DNA of 23,804 nucleotides. Source: Solirubrobacteraceae bacterium (GTDB lineage Bacteria; Actinomycetota; Thermoleophilia; Solirubrobacterales; Solirubrobacteraceae). The position numbers and the translations under genes were made by a program. Shown here in pieces: positions 17,201-22,670 of the stretch; position 1 is the first letter of the stretch, and every line of letters starts with the position of its first letter. Where the stretch lies: the NCBI GenBank assembly GCA_025935735.1, contig JAICUS010000019.1, forward strand, positions 1-23,804, read 5' to 3'. A model generated the notes under the pieces. That model was not told where the DNA came from, did not search any database, and saw nothing but the letters and a program-made list of their open reading frames with translations.

Positions 17201-17615
17201 CAAGAAGGCTGTGGAGCCGGTGGCGGCAGAGGCAGCGGCTGCAGCCGTTGAGACCTCGCCGCGCGGGCGGTCGCGGAAGAAGGCGACGGAGCCCGTGGCC
17301 GGCGAGGGCGCGGCGGTGGTGGCCCGGCGGTCGCGGAAGAAGGCTGCCGAGCCGGTGGCGGCTGCCGCGGCGGGCGGCGGCGGCGATGCCGCTCCGCGCG
17401 CGCGGGCTCGGGGCAAGGCCGCGGAGCCGGCCGAGCCGATCCCCGCTGACGGCGCCGCCGGCCGCAAGGGTGCGGCGCGGGCGAAGGCGGCCGCGAAGAA
17501 GGCGCCGGCGAAGGCGACGCGGTCCCGGGCGAAGAAGGCGTCGAGCGACGCGAAGTCGCCGCTCGAGGCCGCCAGCGAGCGGGTCCGGGCGGCCGTGGAG
17601 GACGCGGCCGCGTAG
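14280..17615 (+). CDS. SF2 DEAH-box helicase with long repetitive basic C-terminal tail
   Basis: An 1111-residue protein. The helicase core has an HQ element in LSAHQVDAL (about 97-104), motif I ATGAGKT at 183-189, motif II DEAH at 270-273, motif III TAT at 296-298, motif V LLAEGWNSP at 447-455 and motif VI QRVGRVTR at 473-480. This is the SSL2/type III-restriction-like SF2 layout. An acidic stretch at about 137-175 separates the HQ element from motif I. Residues about 530-770 are a helical domain I do not recognise. From about 775 the protein becomes low-complexity: KAKRRRRRK, then about ten repeats of RGRSRKKATEPVAAEA type (851-1053), then an Ala/Lys tail (AKAAAKKAPAKATRSRAKKA). Such tails resemble histone H1 and actinobacterial HU tails and probably bind nucleic acid. 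ATG 14280 is the first possible start after an in-frame stop and has no ribosome-binding site. The biological role is unknown; no nuclease or methylase partner is adjacent. Confidence 0.88.
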   Translation: MAETTPVADLATLPSIDEIERAAAFTREPFLTEGEDPASSLSPGSPRRRALDSALAELEAGAKVPSVAWRRQWSLLLGLERLLSEDEPTLVDGTVLSAHQVDALSGTLTALLADALRNGNGNGADDGDVMLASVGIPGEEDEEDDDEPEEPHDWDDRGFASDEDVADAPEDPNAGKRFWFEHATGAGKTVAALGFVEASRTGGVLILTHRRNLVDQFHGELRDRGYAKRIAPALLGSQDATNGPVTVETYQWFVRNAGKISDAYTIVICDEAHTALGEKTSGAIRAWAGPIFIGMTATGALIARHVTDLFPTQTSRFDLAQAARRGVIAPLRCVRIPPGPGVRTIAKVPLRRGEVDTEFDQEMLAQLLDQLPFNLAVADLYKTRFNNVPGVVYAAGVRHAYNVAQAFRDLGMKAQAVSGETPKRELASILARYERGDVDVLVNAQLLAEGWNSPRATVCMHLAPTASKRIYQQRVGRVTRKHPGKEAGIVVDFVHPATKHDDPVVTLHSLLDRDVYRGGAIVVGPVRRGRGRRLRVERRVLPVTADENRRIEVFERELWRIAVEHLDYGEQVQWAALAGARVAPTGWRRARAMLHFDQGGELKRTFLITAVDRNKNPQLRLRALQEIASGRDAEAFDRALDYVESWPRDDKREAVKVVLQALAEKKIGRRDQANNWIWRCANMTREVHEEYAVQRWPETKRLLGLLVNSSGGAHARNARRLVHAARQQDRRLSAALLAAAIPHTAEAGEVINGARTRMSRKPAALARELLRNFPKGRGKAKRRRRRKGAGEAVAPEAVLAAAATAEALEAAAEAGAAEDAETPADGSPRRRTRRKVVDADQETTPTEEPTRRRRSRKTTAEPVAAESTSRRRSRKKAVEPDAVEAAPRGRSRKKTAEPVAAEAVAASRGRSRRKATEPVADTVEATPPGRSRKKTAEPVAADAVEAAARRQSRRTATEPVAAEAVEAAPRGRSRKKAVEPVAAEAAAAAVETSPRGRSRKKATEPVAGEGAAVVARRSRKKAAEPVAAAAAGGGGDAAPRARARGKAAEPAEPIPADGAAGRKGAARAKAAAKKAPAKATRSRAKKASSDAKSPLEAASERVRAAVEDAAA
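16830..17438 (+). repeat. Tandem coding repeats in the helicase tail
   Basis: About ten degenerate units of roughly 18-25 codons. Each begins with a basic block (RGRSRKK, RRSRKK, RRQSRR, RARARGK) followed by T/A/V-EPVA and an Ala/Glu/Val spacer. DNA copies are diverged at third positions and in spacer length, so the array is old or under protein-level selection rather than freshly expanded. Confidence 0.85.
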
Positions 17616-17623
17616 CCGGCGGT

Positions 17624-18031
17624 TCAGGCGAGCCGCTTGCGCAGCAGCAGCTTGTCGTGGCCGGCGGGATAGTCGGGCAGCCGGCCGACGACCTCGAACC
17701 CGTGGCGGGCGTAGAAGTCGGGCGCCTGGAAGGTGTGCGTGTCCAGCGCGATCTGGGGGCACGAGCGGTCTCGCGCCAGGGCCTCCGCGGCACCGAGCAG
17801 CCGGCTCCCCAGACCGCTGCGGCGGCGGTCCGCGCGCACCCAGAGGGCCTCGACCCAGCACATGCCGCCCCAGGTCCAGCCGTAGGCGCCCGCGGCCAGC
17901 TCGCCGTCGTCGTCGCGCTCGCTCAGGACGAACTCGCCGACGTCCGACACGCCCGTCGCCTCGACGTTGAACCGGTCGATCTCGTCGATCAGCCGTTGGG
18001 CGACCGCCCGCTCGGCGTCGCTGAGGCTCAT
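17624..18031 (-). CDS. GNAT-family N-acetyltransferase
   Basis: A 135-residue acetyltransferase of the GNAT fold. The acetyl-CoA pyrophosphate-binding motif A is [11 protein letters not shown] at about 69-79, after the beta-strand CWVEALWV. The C-terminal part ([41 protein letters not shown]) is the usual motif B with the FYxxxGFE element. The substrate is not predictable; small relatives act on amino acids, peptides or drugs. ATG 18031 overlaps the stop of the TetR-type gene by 4 nt (ATGA), so it is the last gene of a coupled three-gene operon. It is convergent with the helicase gene with only 8 nt between stops and no terminator visible there. Confidence 0.88.
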   Translation of the reverse strand: MSLSDAERAVAQRLIDEIDRFNVEATGVSDVGEFVLSERDDDGELAAGAYGWTWGGMCWVEALWVRADRRRSGLGSRLLGAAEALARDRSCPQIALDTHTFQAPDFYARHGFEVVGRLPDYPAGHDKLLLRKRLA

Positions 18032-18588
18032 GCCGGCGCCAGGCCGCGGTCGAGCGCGGCGACCAACCGCGCGAACGTCTCGTCCGGCGACAGGTCGATG
18101 CCGAACCCCTCGGCCGCCTCGAGCGCGGCGAACCCGTGCAGGGCGGCGCGGACGATCCGGGCGCCGTGGATCGCGTCGTCGCCCTCCATGCCGTAGCCGC
18201 GCAGGACGGCCAGGACGACGTCGACGACCCGGGCCGCGGATTCGGCGGCGGGGCCGTCGCGCACGTCGGACGCTCGCTGCAACGCCGCGTAGGCGCCGGG
18301 GTGCTCGCGGGCGTAGCGGCGGTAGACGTCCGCCACGGCGACCAGCGCGTCGCGGCCCGCGCGGCCGGCCGCCGCGGCCTGGAGCCGGGCGGCCAGCTCG
18401 CTCGCCCCCCGCGCCGCCAGCCGCCGCCGCAGGTCCGGCAGGCCCTTGACGTGCACGTAGAGCGAGGGCGAGCGCACGCCGAGCCGCTCCGCCACCCGCG
18501 CCAGCGTCACCGCCTCGAGCCCCTCGGCGTCCGCGAGCTCGGCCGCCGACGCCACAACCGCCTCGGGGTCCAGCCCGGCCCTTGGCAT
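18028..18588 (-). CDS. TetR-family regulator with WHG-type C-terminal domain
   Basis: A 186-residue repressor. The N-terminal helix-turn-helix is at about 25-48 ([24 protein letters not shown]), a standard TetR recognition region. The C-terminal ligand-binding domain ends with [21 protein letters not shown], the WHG-like element of a common actinobacterial TetR subgroup. The ligand is unknown. ATG 18588 overlaps the stop of the MBL-fold gene (TGATG), so regulator, hydrolase and acetyltransferase are co-transcribed. Palindromic sites over the promoter of this operon (19308-19348) suggest that it represses itself and its neighbours. Confidence 0.9.
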   Translation of the reverse strand: MPRAGLDPEAVVASAAELADAEGLEAVTLARVAERLGVRSPSLYVHVKGLPDLRRRLAARGASELAARLQAAAAGRAGRDALVAVADVYRRYAREHPGAYAALQRASDVRDGPAAESAARVVDVVLAVLRGYGMEGDDAIHGARIVRAALHGFAALEAAEGFGIDLSPDETFARLVAALDRGLAPA

Positions 18589-19286
18589 CAGGTCGTCGCC
18601 TTCGCGCGCGCGCCCGCGCGGGCGATCGCGCGATCCATCCCGGCTGCCGGGTCGCGGACCGCGGGGCCGTGGCCGACCACCAGCACGGCCGGGTCCAGCG
18701 CGCGCAGGGCCGCCGCGGTGGCGACGGTCTGCTCGCGGTCCCAGGTGGCCATCGCGGCGAGCGGGAAGCGCAGGAAGAAGTGGCTGGTCACCGCCACGCC
18801 GCCGTAGGTGGTGAACGCGTCGCCGGCGATCAGCGTCCCGTCGCGGGTGTCCAGGAACGCGACGTGGCCGGGGGTGTGGCCGGGTGCGGCGACGACCTCG
18901 AGGCTGCCGACCCGGTCGCCCGCGTTCAGGCGCACGTCCGGCGCGGTCCGCAGGTCCTTCGGCCAGCCGCCGGGCAGCTTGCCCTCCACGACGCGCTCGC
19001 CGGCGAGGATGCGCGCGTCGAGCTCCGGGATCAGCACCTCGACCGAGTCGCCCAGCCGCTCCTTCAGCGCGTCGAGCGAGCCGGCGTGGTCGCCGTGCCC
19101 GTGGGTGAGCGCGATCCGCCGGATCGGCGCGCCCGCCCGCTCGGCCACCGCGAGCAGCGCGTCCGCCGCGCCGCCCGTGGTGGTGTCGACCAGCGTGAAG
19201 CCGTCGTCCTCGCGCACCAGGTACGCGTTGACGAAGCGCATCCGGGTCAGCTGGGTGAGGTTCGGGGTGACGGTCACGGTTTTCAT
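18588..19286 (-). CDS. MBL-fold metallo-hydrolase
   Basis: A 232-residue metallo-beta-lactamase-fold hydrolase. Metal ligands are visible: THGHGDH with His62, His64, Asp66 and His67; His137 in PGHTPGH; Asp156 in IAGDAF; and His206 in VVGHGPAV. The layout is that of glyoxalase II/quorum-quenching-like MBL proteins, but substrate cannot be assigned. No signal peptide is seen, so it is probably cytoplasmic. ATG 19286 has GGAGAA about 9 nt upstream and is the first gene of the operon. The gene product or its substrate may be linked to the ligand sensed by the TetR regulator; this is an inference from the operon. Confidence 0.9.
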   Translation of the reverse strand: MKTVTVTPNLTQLTRMRFVNAYLVREDDGFTLVDTTTGGAADALLAVAERAGAPIRRIALTHGHGDHAGSLDALKERLGDSVEVLIPELDARILAGERVVEGKLPGGWPKDLRTAPDVRLNAGDRVGSLEVVAAPGHTPGHVAFLDTRDGTLIAGDAFTTYGGVAVTSHFFLRFPLAAMATWDREQTVATAAALRALDPAVLVVGHGPAVRDPAAGMDRAIARAGARAKATT

Positions 19287-19307
19287 GGCGGGCTTCTCCG
19301 GGTCGCT

Positions 19308-19326
19308 GTCCTAACGCACCTAGGAC
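19308..19326. promoter_or_regulatory. Candidate TetR operator A, GTCCTA-N7-TAGGAC
   Basis: Perfect 6-bp arms (19308-19313 and 19321-19326). It covers the expected transcription start downstream of the -10 hexamer of the MBL/TetR/GNAT operon and lies beside operator B. Binding there would block initiation. Confidence 0.55.
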
Positions 19327-19353
19327 CGTACCTAATCAACTTAGGCACGTCAA
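19325..19353 (-). promoter_or_regulatory. Sigma-A-type promoter of the MBL/TetR/GNAT operon
   Basis: Read on the minus strand: -35 TTGACG (19353-19348), a 17-nt spacer, then -10 TACGGT (19330-19325). Spacing is ideal, and both boxes keep the most conserved bases. The expected start is about 30 nt before the MBL gene's ATG. The -10 and spacer are covered by palindromic sequence. Confidence 0.65.
19328..19348. promoter_or_regulatory. Candidate TetR operator B, GTACCTAA-N5-TTAGGCAC
   Basis: 8-bp arms with one mismatch and a CCTAA/TTAGG core. It fills the spacer between the -35 and -10 boxes, a classic position for a TetR-family repressor. Confidence 0.6.
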
Positions 19354-19364
19354 GGGGTACGAAC

Positions 19365-19432
19365 GGGACCGGCGAACTGCGGCAGGGTAAGGAGGGTGAG
19401 AGCCCTGACCGCTGTGCGTCGATGGTCGTTTC
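19365..19432 (+). repeat. Intergenic repeat family, copy 3
   Basis: It starts GGGACCGGCGAACTGC and ends GATGGTCGTTTC, aligning over its length with the minus-strand copy at 7356-7423. It can form a strong hairpin: GCGGCAGGG (19379-19387) with CCCTGACCGC (19403-19412), nine pairs with one bulge and a 15-nt purine-rich loop. An outer GACC/GGTC pairing is also possible. Confidence 0.65.
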
Positions 19433-19471
19433 GATCGCGCCACCGAATCTCGACTATTCCGGTTGAGTCAC

Positions 19472-19496
19472 TCTAGGCACCTATAGCGTGCCTAGA
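19472..19496. promoter_or_regulatory. 25-bp perfect palindrome, TCTAGGCAC-N7-GTGCCTAGA
   Basis: Nine-base perfect arms (19472-19480 and 19488-19496) around CTATAGC. The half-site TAGGCAC also occurs in operator B (19342-19348), so the same TetR-type protein may bind here, about 120 bp upstream of the MBL promoter. No gene starts close by on the plus strand. Confidence 0.55.
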
Positions 19497-19578
19497 TTCC
19501 CACACGTGAAAGAGGTGCATCAGCGGAGTGCGCAGGCTTGGTCGTTTGACGCGCAGGGGTGCTGCAAACGCGCACACC

Positions 19579-19640
19579 CGACCCTCCCACCCGGACCCAA
19601 GGCCGACCGCTTCCCTACCCAGCAGCCGTTCGCCGATCCC
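19579..19640 (-). repeat. Intergenic repeat family, copy 4 (head-to-head with copy 3)
   Basis: On the minus strand it begins GGGATCGGCGAACGGC and continues GGGTAGGGAAG, then GGTCGGCC. It aligns with copy 2 with a few gaps and is more diverged in its 3' half. It lies about 40 nt beyond the birA stop. Confidence 0.55.
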
Positions 19641-19681
19641 GCCCGCACGCCCCCACGGACGAACGGCCTCACCGGAGCGGG

Positions 19682-20356
19682 TCAGGCCAGCCGAACCTCA
19701 CCCGTGCTGACCGCCACGAAGCGGCCCCCGTCCACCTCGACGAGCAGCGCGCCCGACTCGTCGATCCCCGCCGCCACGCCCTCGCCACCGGCGTGCTCCA
19801 CGAGCCGCCCGCGCAGGGCGTCCCGCGCGCGCAGGTCGGCCACGACGCCCGCCACGTCCTGGCCGAGCCGAACCTCGAGCGCGCGCAGCAGCTCCCGCAG
19901 CGTCGGCTCGATCGCCTCGCGCGGCCGGCCGAGCGTGCCGGCGACGGCGGCCACCGCGGGCGGCAGCGTCGCCGGGTCGAGCGCGACGTTGACCCCCATG
20001 CCCAGCACCGCCCAGCCGGAGCCGTTGCGGGTCTCGACGAGGATGCCCGCCACCTTCCGGCCGGACAGCCAGACGTCGTTGGGCCACTTGACCTGCGCGG
20101 CCGGACCGGCGACGTCGGCCACCGCCAAGCCGGCCCGCAGGGAGAGCAGGTCGTCCCACTCGCGCAGCACCAGCGACGCGGCGATGGCCACGCCCGGCGG
20201 CGTGACCCAGCCGCGGCCGTGGCGCCCGCGGCCGGCGGTCTGCTCGTCGGCGGTCACCAGGGTCCCGTGCGGCGCGCCGCGCTCGGCCAGCGCGCGCGCC
20301 CGGTCGTTGGTGGAGCCGACGGACCGCAGGTGCGTGCGGGGCAGCCCGACGGTCAT
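19682..20356 (-). CDS. birA: Biotin--[acetyl-CoA-carboxylase] ligase, monofunctional
   Basis: A 224-residue biotin protein ligase that makes biotinyl-AMP and transfers biotin to the carrier Lys of acyl-CoA carboxylases. Biotin/ATP-binding motif GRGRHGRGW is at 42-50, KWPND at 90-94 and LGMGVNV at 118-124; an SH3-like C-terminal domain follows. There is no N-terminal winged helix, so it cannot act as the E. coli-type bio-operon repressor. ATG 20356 overlaps the stop of the cobA-hemD gene by 4 nt (ATGA). This places biotin ligation at the end of a tetrapyrrole operon, with no other biotin or carboxylase gene nearby. Confidence 0.94.
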   Translation of the reverse strand: MTVGLPRTHLRSVGSTNDRARALAERGAPHGTLVTADEQTAGRGRHGRGWVTPPGVAIAASLVLREWDDLLSLRAGLAVADVAGPAAQVKWPNDVWLSGRKVAGILVETRNGSGWAVLGMGVNVALDPATLPPAVAAVAGTLGRPREAIEPTLRELLRALEVRLGQDVAGVVADLRARDALRGRLVEHAGGEGVAAGIDESGALLVEVDGGRFVAVSTGEVRLA

Positions 20357-21792
20357 CCGGCGTCGGCCAGCAGGGCGGCGATCAGGCCGTCGGGGGTGTG
20401 CGGGTCGGCCTCGAGGTCGGGTGACGCGCCGTGGGCGCGCAGCTCGGCGCTCGTGGCCGGGCCGATCGAGGCCAGCCGCGGCCCGGCCAGCGTGCCGCCG
20501 GCCGCCGTGTAGAACCGCACGGAGGAGGCCGACGTGAACAGGAGGTAGTCGGCGCCGGCCGCGGCCTCCCGGGCGTCGTCGGACAGCGGCTCGGGCACGG
20601 TCTCGTACAGCGCGACCAGGTCGACGTCCGCGCCGCGGGCCCGCAGCGCGTCGGGCAGGACGTCGCGGCCCTCGGCGGCCCGGGCGATCAGCGCGCGGCG
20701 CACCGGCACGTCCGCCAGCGCCTCCACCAGCCCCTCGGCGACGGCGCGCTCCGGGACCACGTCGGGCTCGATGCCGCGCTCGCGCAACGCACGCGCCGTG
20801 CCCGGGCCGATCGCCGCCACGGTCAGGCCGGCCAGCGCGCGGGCGTCGCGCACATGCGTGAACAGCTGCTCGGCGCCGTTGGGCGAGGTCACGCACAGCA
20901 GGTCGTAGCGGTCCAGCGAAGGCAGCTCCGCGTCGAGCGGCCGGACCCGGATCGCCGGCGCCTCCACCACCTCGGCGCCCAGCTCTCGCAGGCGCGATGC
21001 CAGCGCGCTGGCCTGCGCCCGCGCGCGGGTCACCGCCACGGTCCGCCCGTGCAGGGGCCGCGCTTGTAGCCACGCGATCTGCGAGCCCAGCCGCGCCACC
21101 GGCCCGACCACGGTCACCGCCGGCGCGCGGATATCCTCCGCCGCCGCGCGCTCGGCCACGTCGGCCAGCGTGGCGAGCAGCGTCCGCTGGCCGGGCAGGG
21201 TCCCGCGTTCCACGACCGCGACGGGCTCGTCAGACGGGCGGCCGCCCGCGACGAGCTGGGAGGCGATCCGCGGCAGCGCCCGCACGCCCATGTAGAAGAC
21301 GAGCGTCCCCGGGAAGGCCGCGAGCCCCGGCCAGTCGAGCGCGGTGTCCGGCTTCCCCGGGTCCTCGTGGCCCGTCACGAACGCCACGGCGCTGGAAAGC
21401 TCGCGCTGGGTGACCGGGATGCCGGCGTAGGCGGGCGCCGCGATCCCCGCGGTGACGCCCGGCACGACCTCGAACGGGATGCCGGCCTCGCGCAGCACGA
21501 GCGCCTCCTCGCCGCCGCGGCCGAACACGAACGGGTCGCCGCCCTTCAGCCGCACGACGGTGCCGCCGCGCCGCCCGTACTCGACCAGCAGCCGCTCCGT
21601 CTCCTCTTGCGGCACCTGCGGGCCGCCGCCGATCTTGCCCACGTCGACCAGCTCCGCCGTCGCGCCGTCCAGCACCCCCGGCGGGATCAGGCGGTCGTGC
21701 AGGATCACGTCGGCCGCGGCGATGAGCTCCCGGGCGCGGACGGTCAGCAGCCCGGGGTCGCCGGGGCCGGCGCCGACGAGATAGACGGTCAC
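20353..21792 (-). CDS. cobA-hemD: Fused uroporphyrinogen-III C-methyltransferase / uroporphyrinogen-III synthase
   Basis: A 479-residue bifunctional protein. Residues 1 to about 243 are SUMT/CobA: VGAGPGD at 6-12, RLKGGDP at 81-87, PGVTAGIAAPAYAGIPVT near 111-128, GHEDPGK at 141-147 and FYMGV near 166-170. It uses S-adenosylmethionine to methylate uroporphyrinogen III to precorrin-2, toward siroheme and cobalamin. Residues about 248-479 are HemD (GRTVAVTRARAQASALASRLRELGAEVVEAPAI and LLCVTSPNGAEQLF; later LLFTSASSVRFY), which closes hydroxymethylbilane to uroporphyrinogen III. The fusion is known in actinobacteria and other phyla. The GTG start overlaps the hemC stop (GTGA), and the end overlaps birA. 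Confidence 0.95.
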   Translation of the reverse strand: MTVYLVGAGPGDPGLLTVRARELIAAADVILHDRLIPPGVLDGATAELVDVGKIGGGPQVPQEETERLLVEYGRRGGTVVRLKGGDPFVFGRGGEEALVLREAGIPFEVVPGVTAGIAAPAYAGIPVTQRELSSAVAFVTGHEDPGKPDTALDWPGLAAFPGTLVFYMGVRALPRIASQLVAGGRPSDEPVAVVERGTLPGQRTLLATLADVAERAAAEDIRAPAVTVVGPVARLGSQIAWLQARPLHGRTVAVTRARAQASALASRLRELGAEVVEAPAIRVRPLDAELPSLDRYDLLCVTSPNGAEQLFTHVRDARALAGLTVAAIGPGTARALRERGIEPDVVPERAVAEGLVEALADVPVRRALIARAAEGRDVLPDALRARGADVDLVALYETVPEPLSDDAREAAAGADYLLFTSASSVRFYTAAGGTLAGPRLASIGPATSAELRAHGASPDLEADPHTPDGLIAALLADAG

Positions 21793-22670
21793 GCGGCGGT
21801 CAGCCTAGCGGCGTCCCGCAGCAGGTCCGCGGCGCCGGCGGCGAGCATCCGCTCGGCGAGCTCGGCGCCGGAGGAGGACTCGTCGAGCATCCACGCCGAG
21901 CCGTCCGGCAGGCCCACGAAGCCGTGGACGCGGCCGTCGAGGGCGAGGACCCCGACCGGCGTGTGGCACGAGGCGTCCAGCGCGCGCACGGCCGCCCGCT
22001 CCTCGTCGAGCGCGGCGTGCGAAGCGGGATGGTCGGCCGCGCGCGCCGCGTCGGCGGCGGGAGAGCCCGCGCGGGCCTGGACGGCGATGATCCCCTGCCC
22101 GGGGGCCGGCACGAACACGCCGCCGGTGAGGACGCCGTCGGCGACCCGGGGGCCCGGCGCGGAGCCGCCGCGCGCGCGCTCCAGCCGCTCGAGCCCCGCG
22201 GCGGCCAGCACGAGCACGTCGACCTCGCCGGCCGCCCGTTTCGCCAGCCGCGTGTCCACGTTGCCCCGCAGCTCGCGCACCTCGAGGTCCGGCCGGGCGG
22301 CCAGCAGCTGGGCCCGCCGGCGCACGGAGCTCGTGCCCACGCGCGCGCCCTCGCGGACCGCGCTCAGCGCATGCTCGCCCACCAGCACGTCGAACGGCGA
22401 CGCTCGCCGCGGCGTGGCCGCGATCGCCGTCCCCGCGGCCAGCTCGCCGGGCACGTCCTTGGCCGAGTGGATCGCCAGGTCGATCTCCCCGGCCACCAGC
22501 GCCGCCTCCAGCGCACTCACCCAGCGCGACTTGTCGCCCCGCGCACGGTCGGCGTCGCCCGCGGTGGCGATCGTCACCAGCTCGACGGGACCGTCCAGCA
22601 GCGCCGCCACCTCGCGCGCCTGGGCGAGTGCCAGAGCGCTGCCGCGGGTCCCCAGCCGCAGCGCGCTCAA
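21789..22670 (-). CDS. hemC: Porphobilinogen deaminase (hydroxymethylbilane synthase)
   Basis: A 293-residue enzyme that joins four porphobilinogens into hydroxymethylbilane. The N-terminal LRLGTRGSALALAQA is diagnostic. The catalytic Asp lies in HSAKDVP (Asp72), and the substrate-binding region is SSVRRRAQLLAARPDLEVRELRGNVDTRL. The dipyrromethane-cofactor Cys is Cys235 in LDASCHTPVG. The start is TTG 22670: it lies directly before the conserved N-terminus and overlaps the hemA stop as TTGA, so it is preferred even without a clear ribosome-binding site. The product goes to the HemD half of the next gene. Confidence 0.96.
   Translation of the reverse strand: MSALRLGTRGSALALAQAREVAALLDGPVELVTIATAGDADRARGDKSRWVSALEAALVAGEIDLAIHSAKDVPGELAAGTAIAATPRRASPFDVLVGEHALSAVREGARVGTSSVRRRAQLLAARPDLEVRELRGNVDTRLAKRAAGEVDVLVLAAAGLERLERARGGSAPGPRVADGVLTGGVFVPAPGQGIIAVQARAGSPAADAARAADHPASHAALDEERAAVRALDASCHTPVGVLALDGRVHGFVGLPDGSAWMLDESSSGAELAERMLAAGAADLLRDAARLTAA

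Larger units (their letters stand above)
19287..19681. other. 395-nt intergenic region between two minus-strand operons
   Basis: It contains no gene I can support. From left to right it holds the MBL/TetR promoter with two operators (19308-19353), a repeat copy on the plus strand (19365-19432), a 25-bp perfect palindrome (19472-19496), and a second repeat copy on the minus strand (19579-19640). A GTG-started plus-strand frame from 19506 runs antisense into birA and lacks support. No intrinsic terminator with a T-run was found for the birA end. Confidence 0.6.

Noticed and set aside
14280..17615. Helicase as part of a restriction or phage-defence island
   Set aside because: Neighbours are housekeeping-type genes with the same base usage; no methylase, nuclease or mobility gene is present in the window.
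19388..19412. Fragment GGAGGGTGAGAGCCCT resembling a 23S rRNA segment
   Set aside because: The likeness covers only about 15 bases, the flanks do not match rRNA, and the segment is explained by the intergenic repeat family.
19506..20537. Plus-strand open frame starting after the 25-bp palindrome
   Set aside because: Most of it is antisense to birA and cobA-hemD, its composition is that of a shadow frame, and no domain or ribosome-binding site was seen.
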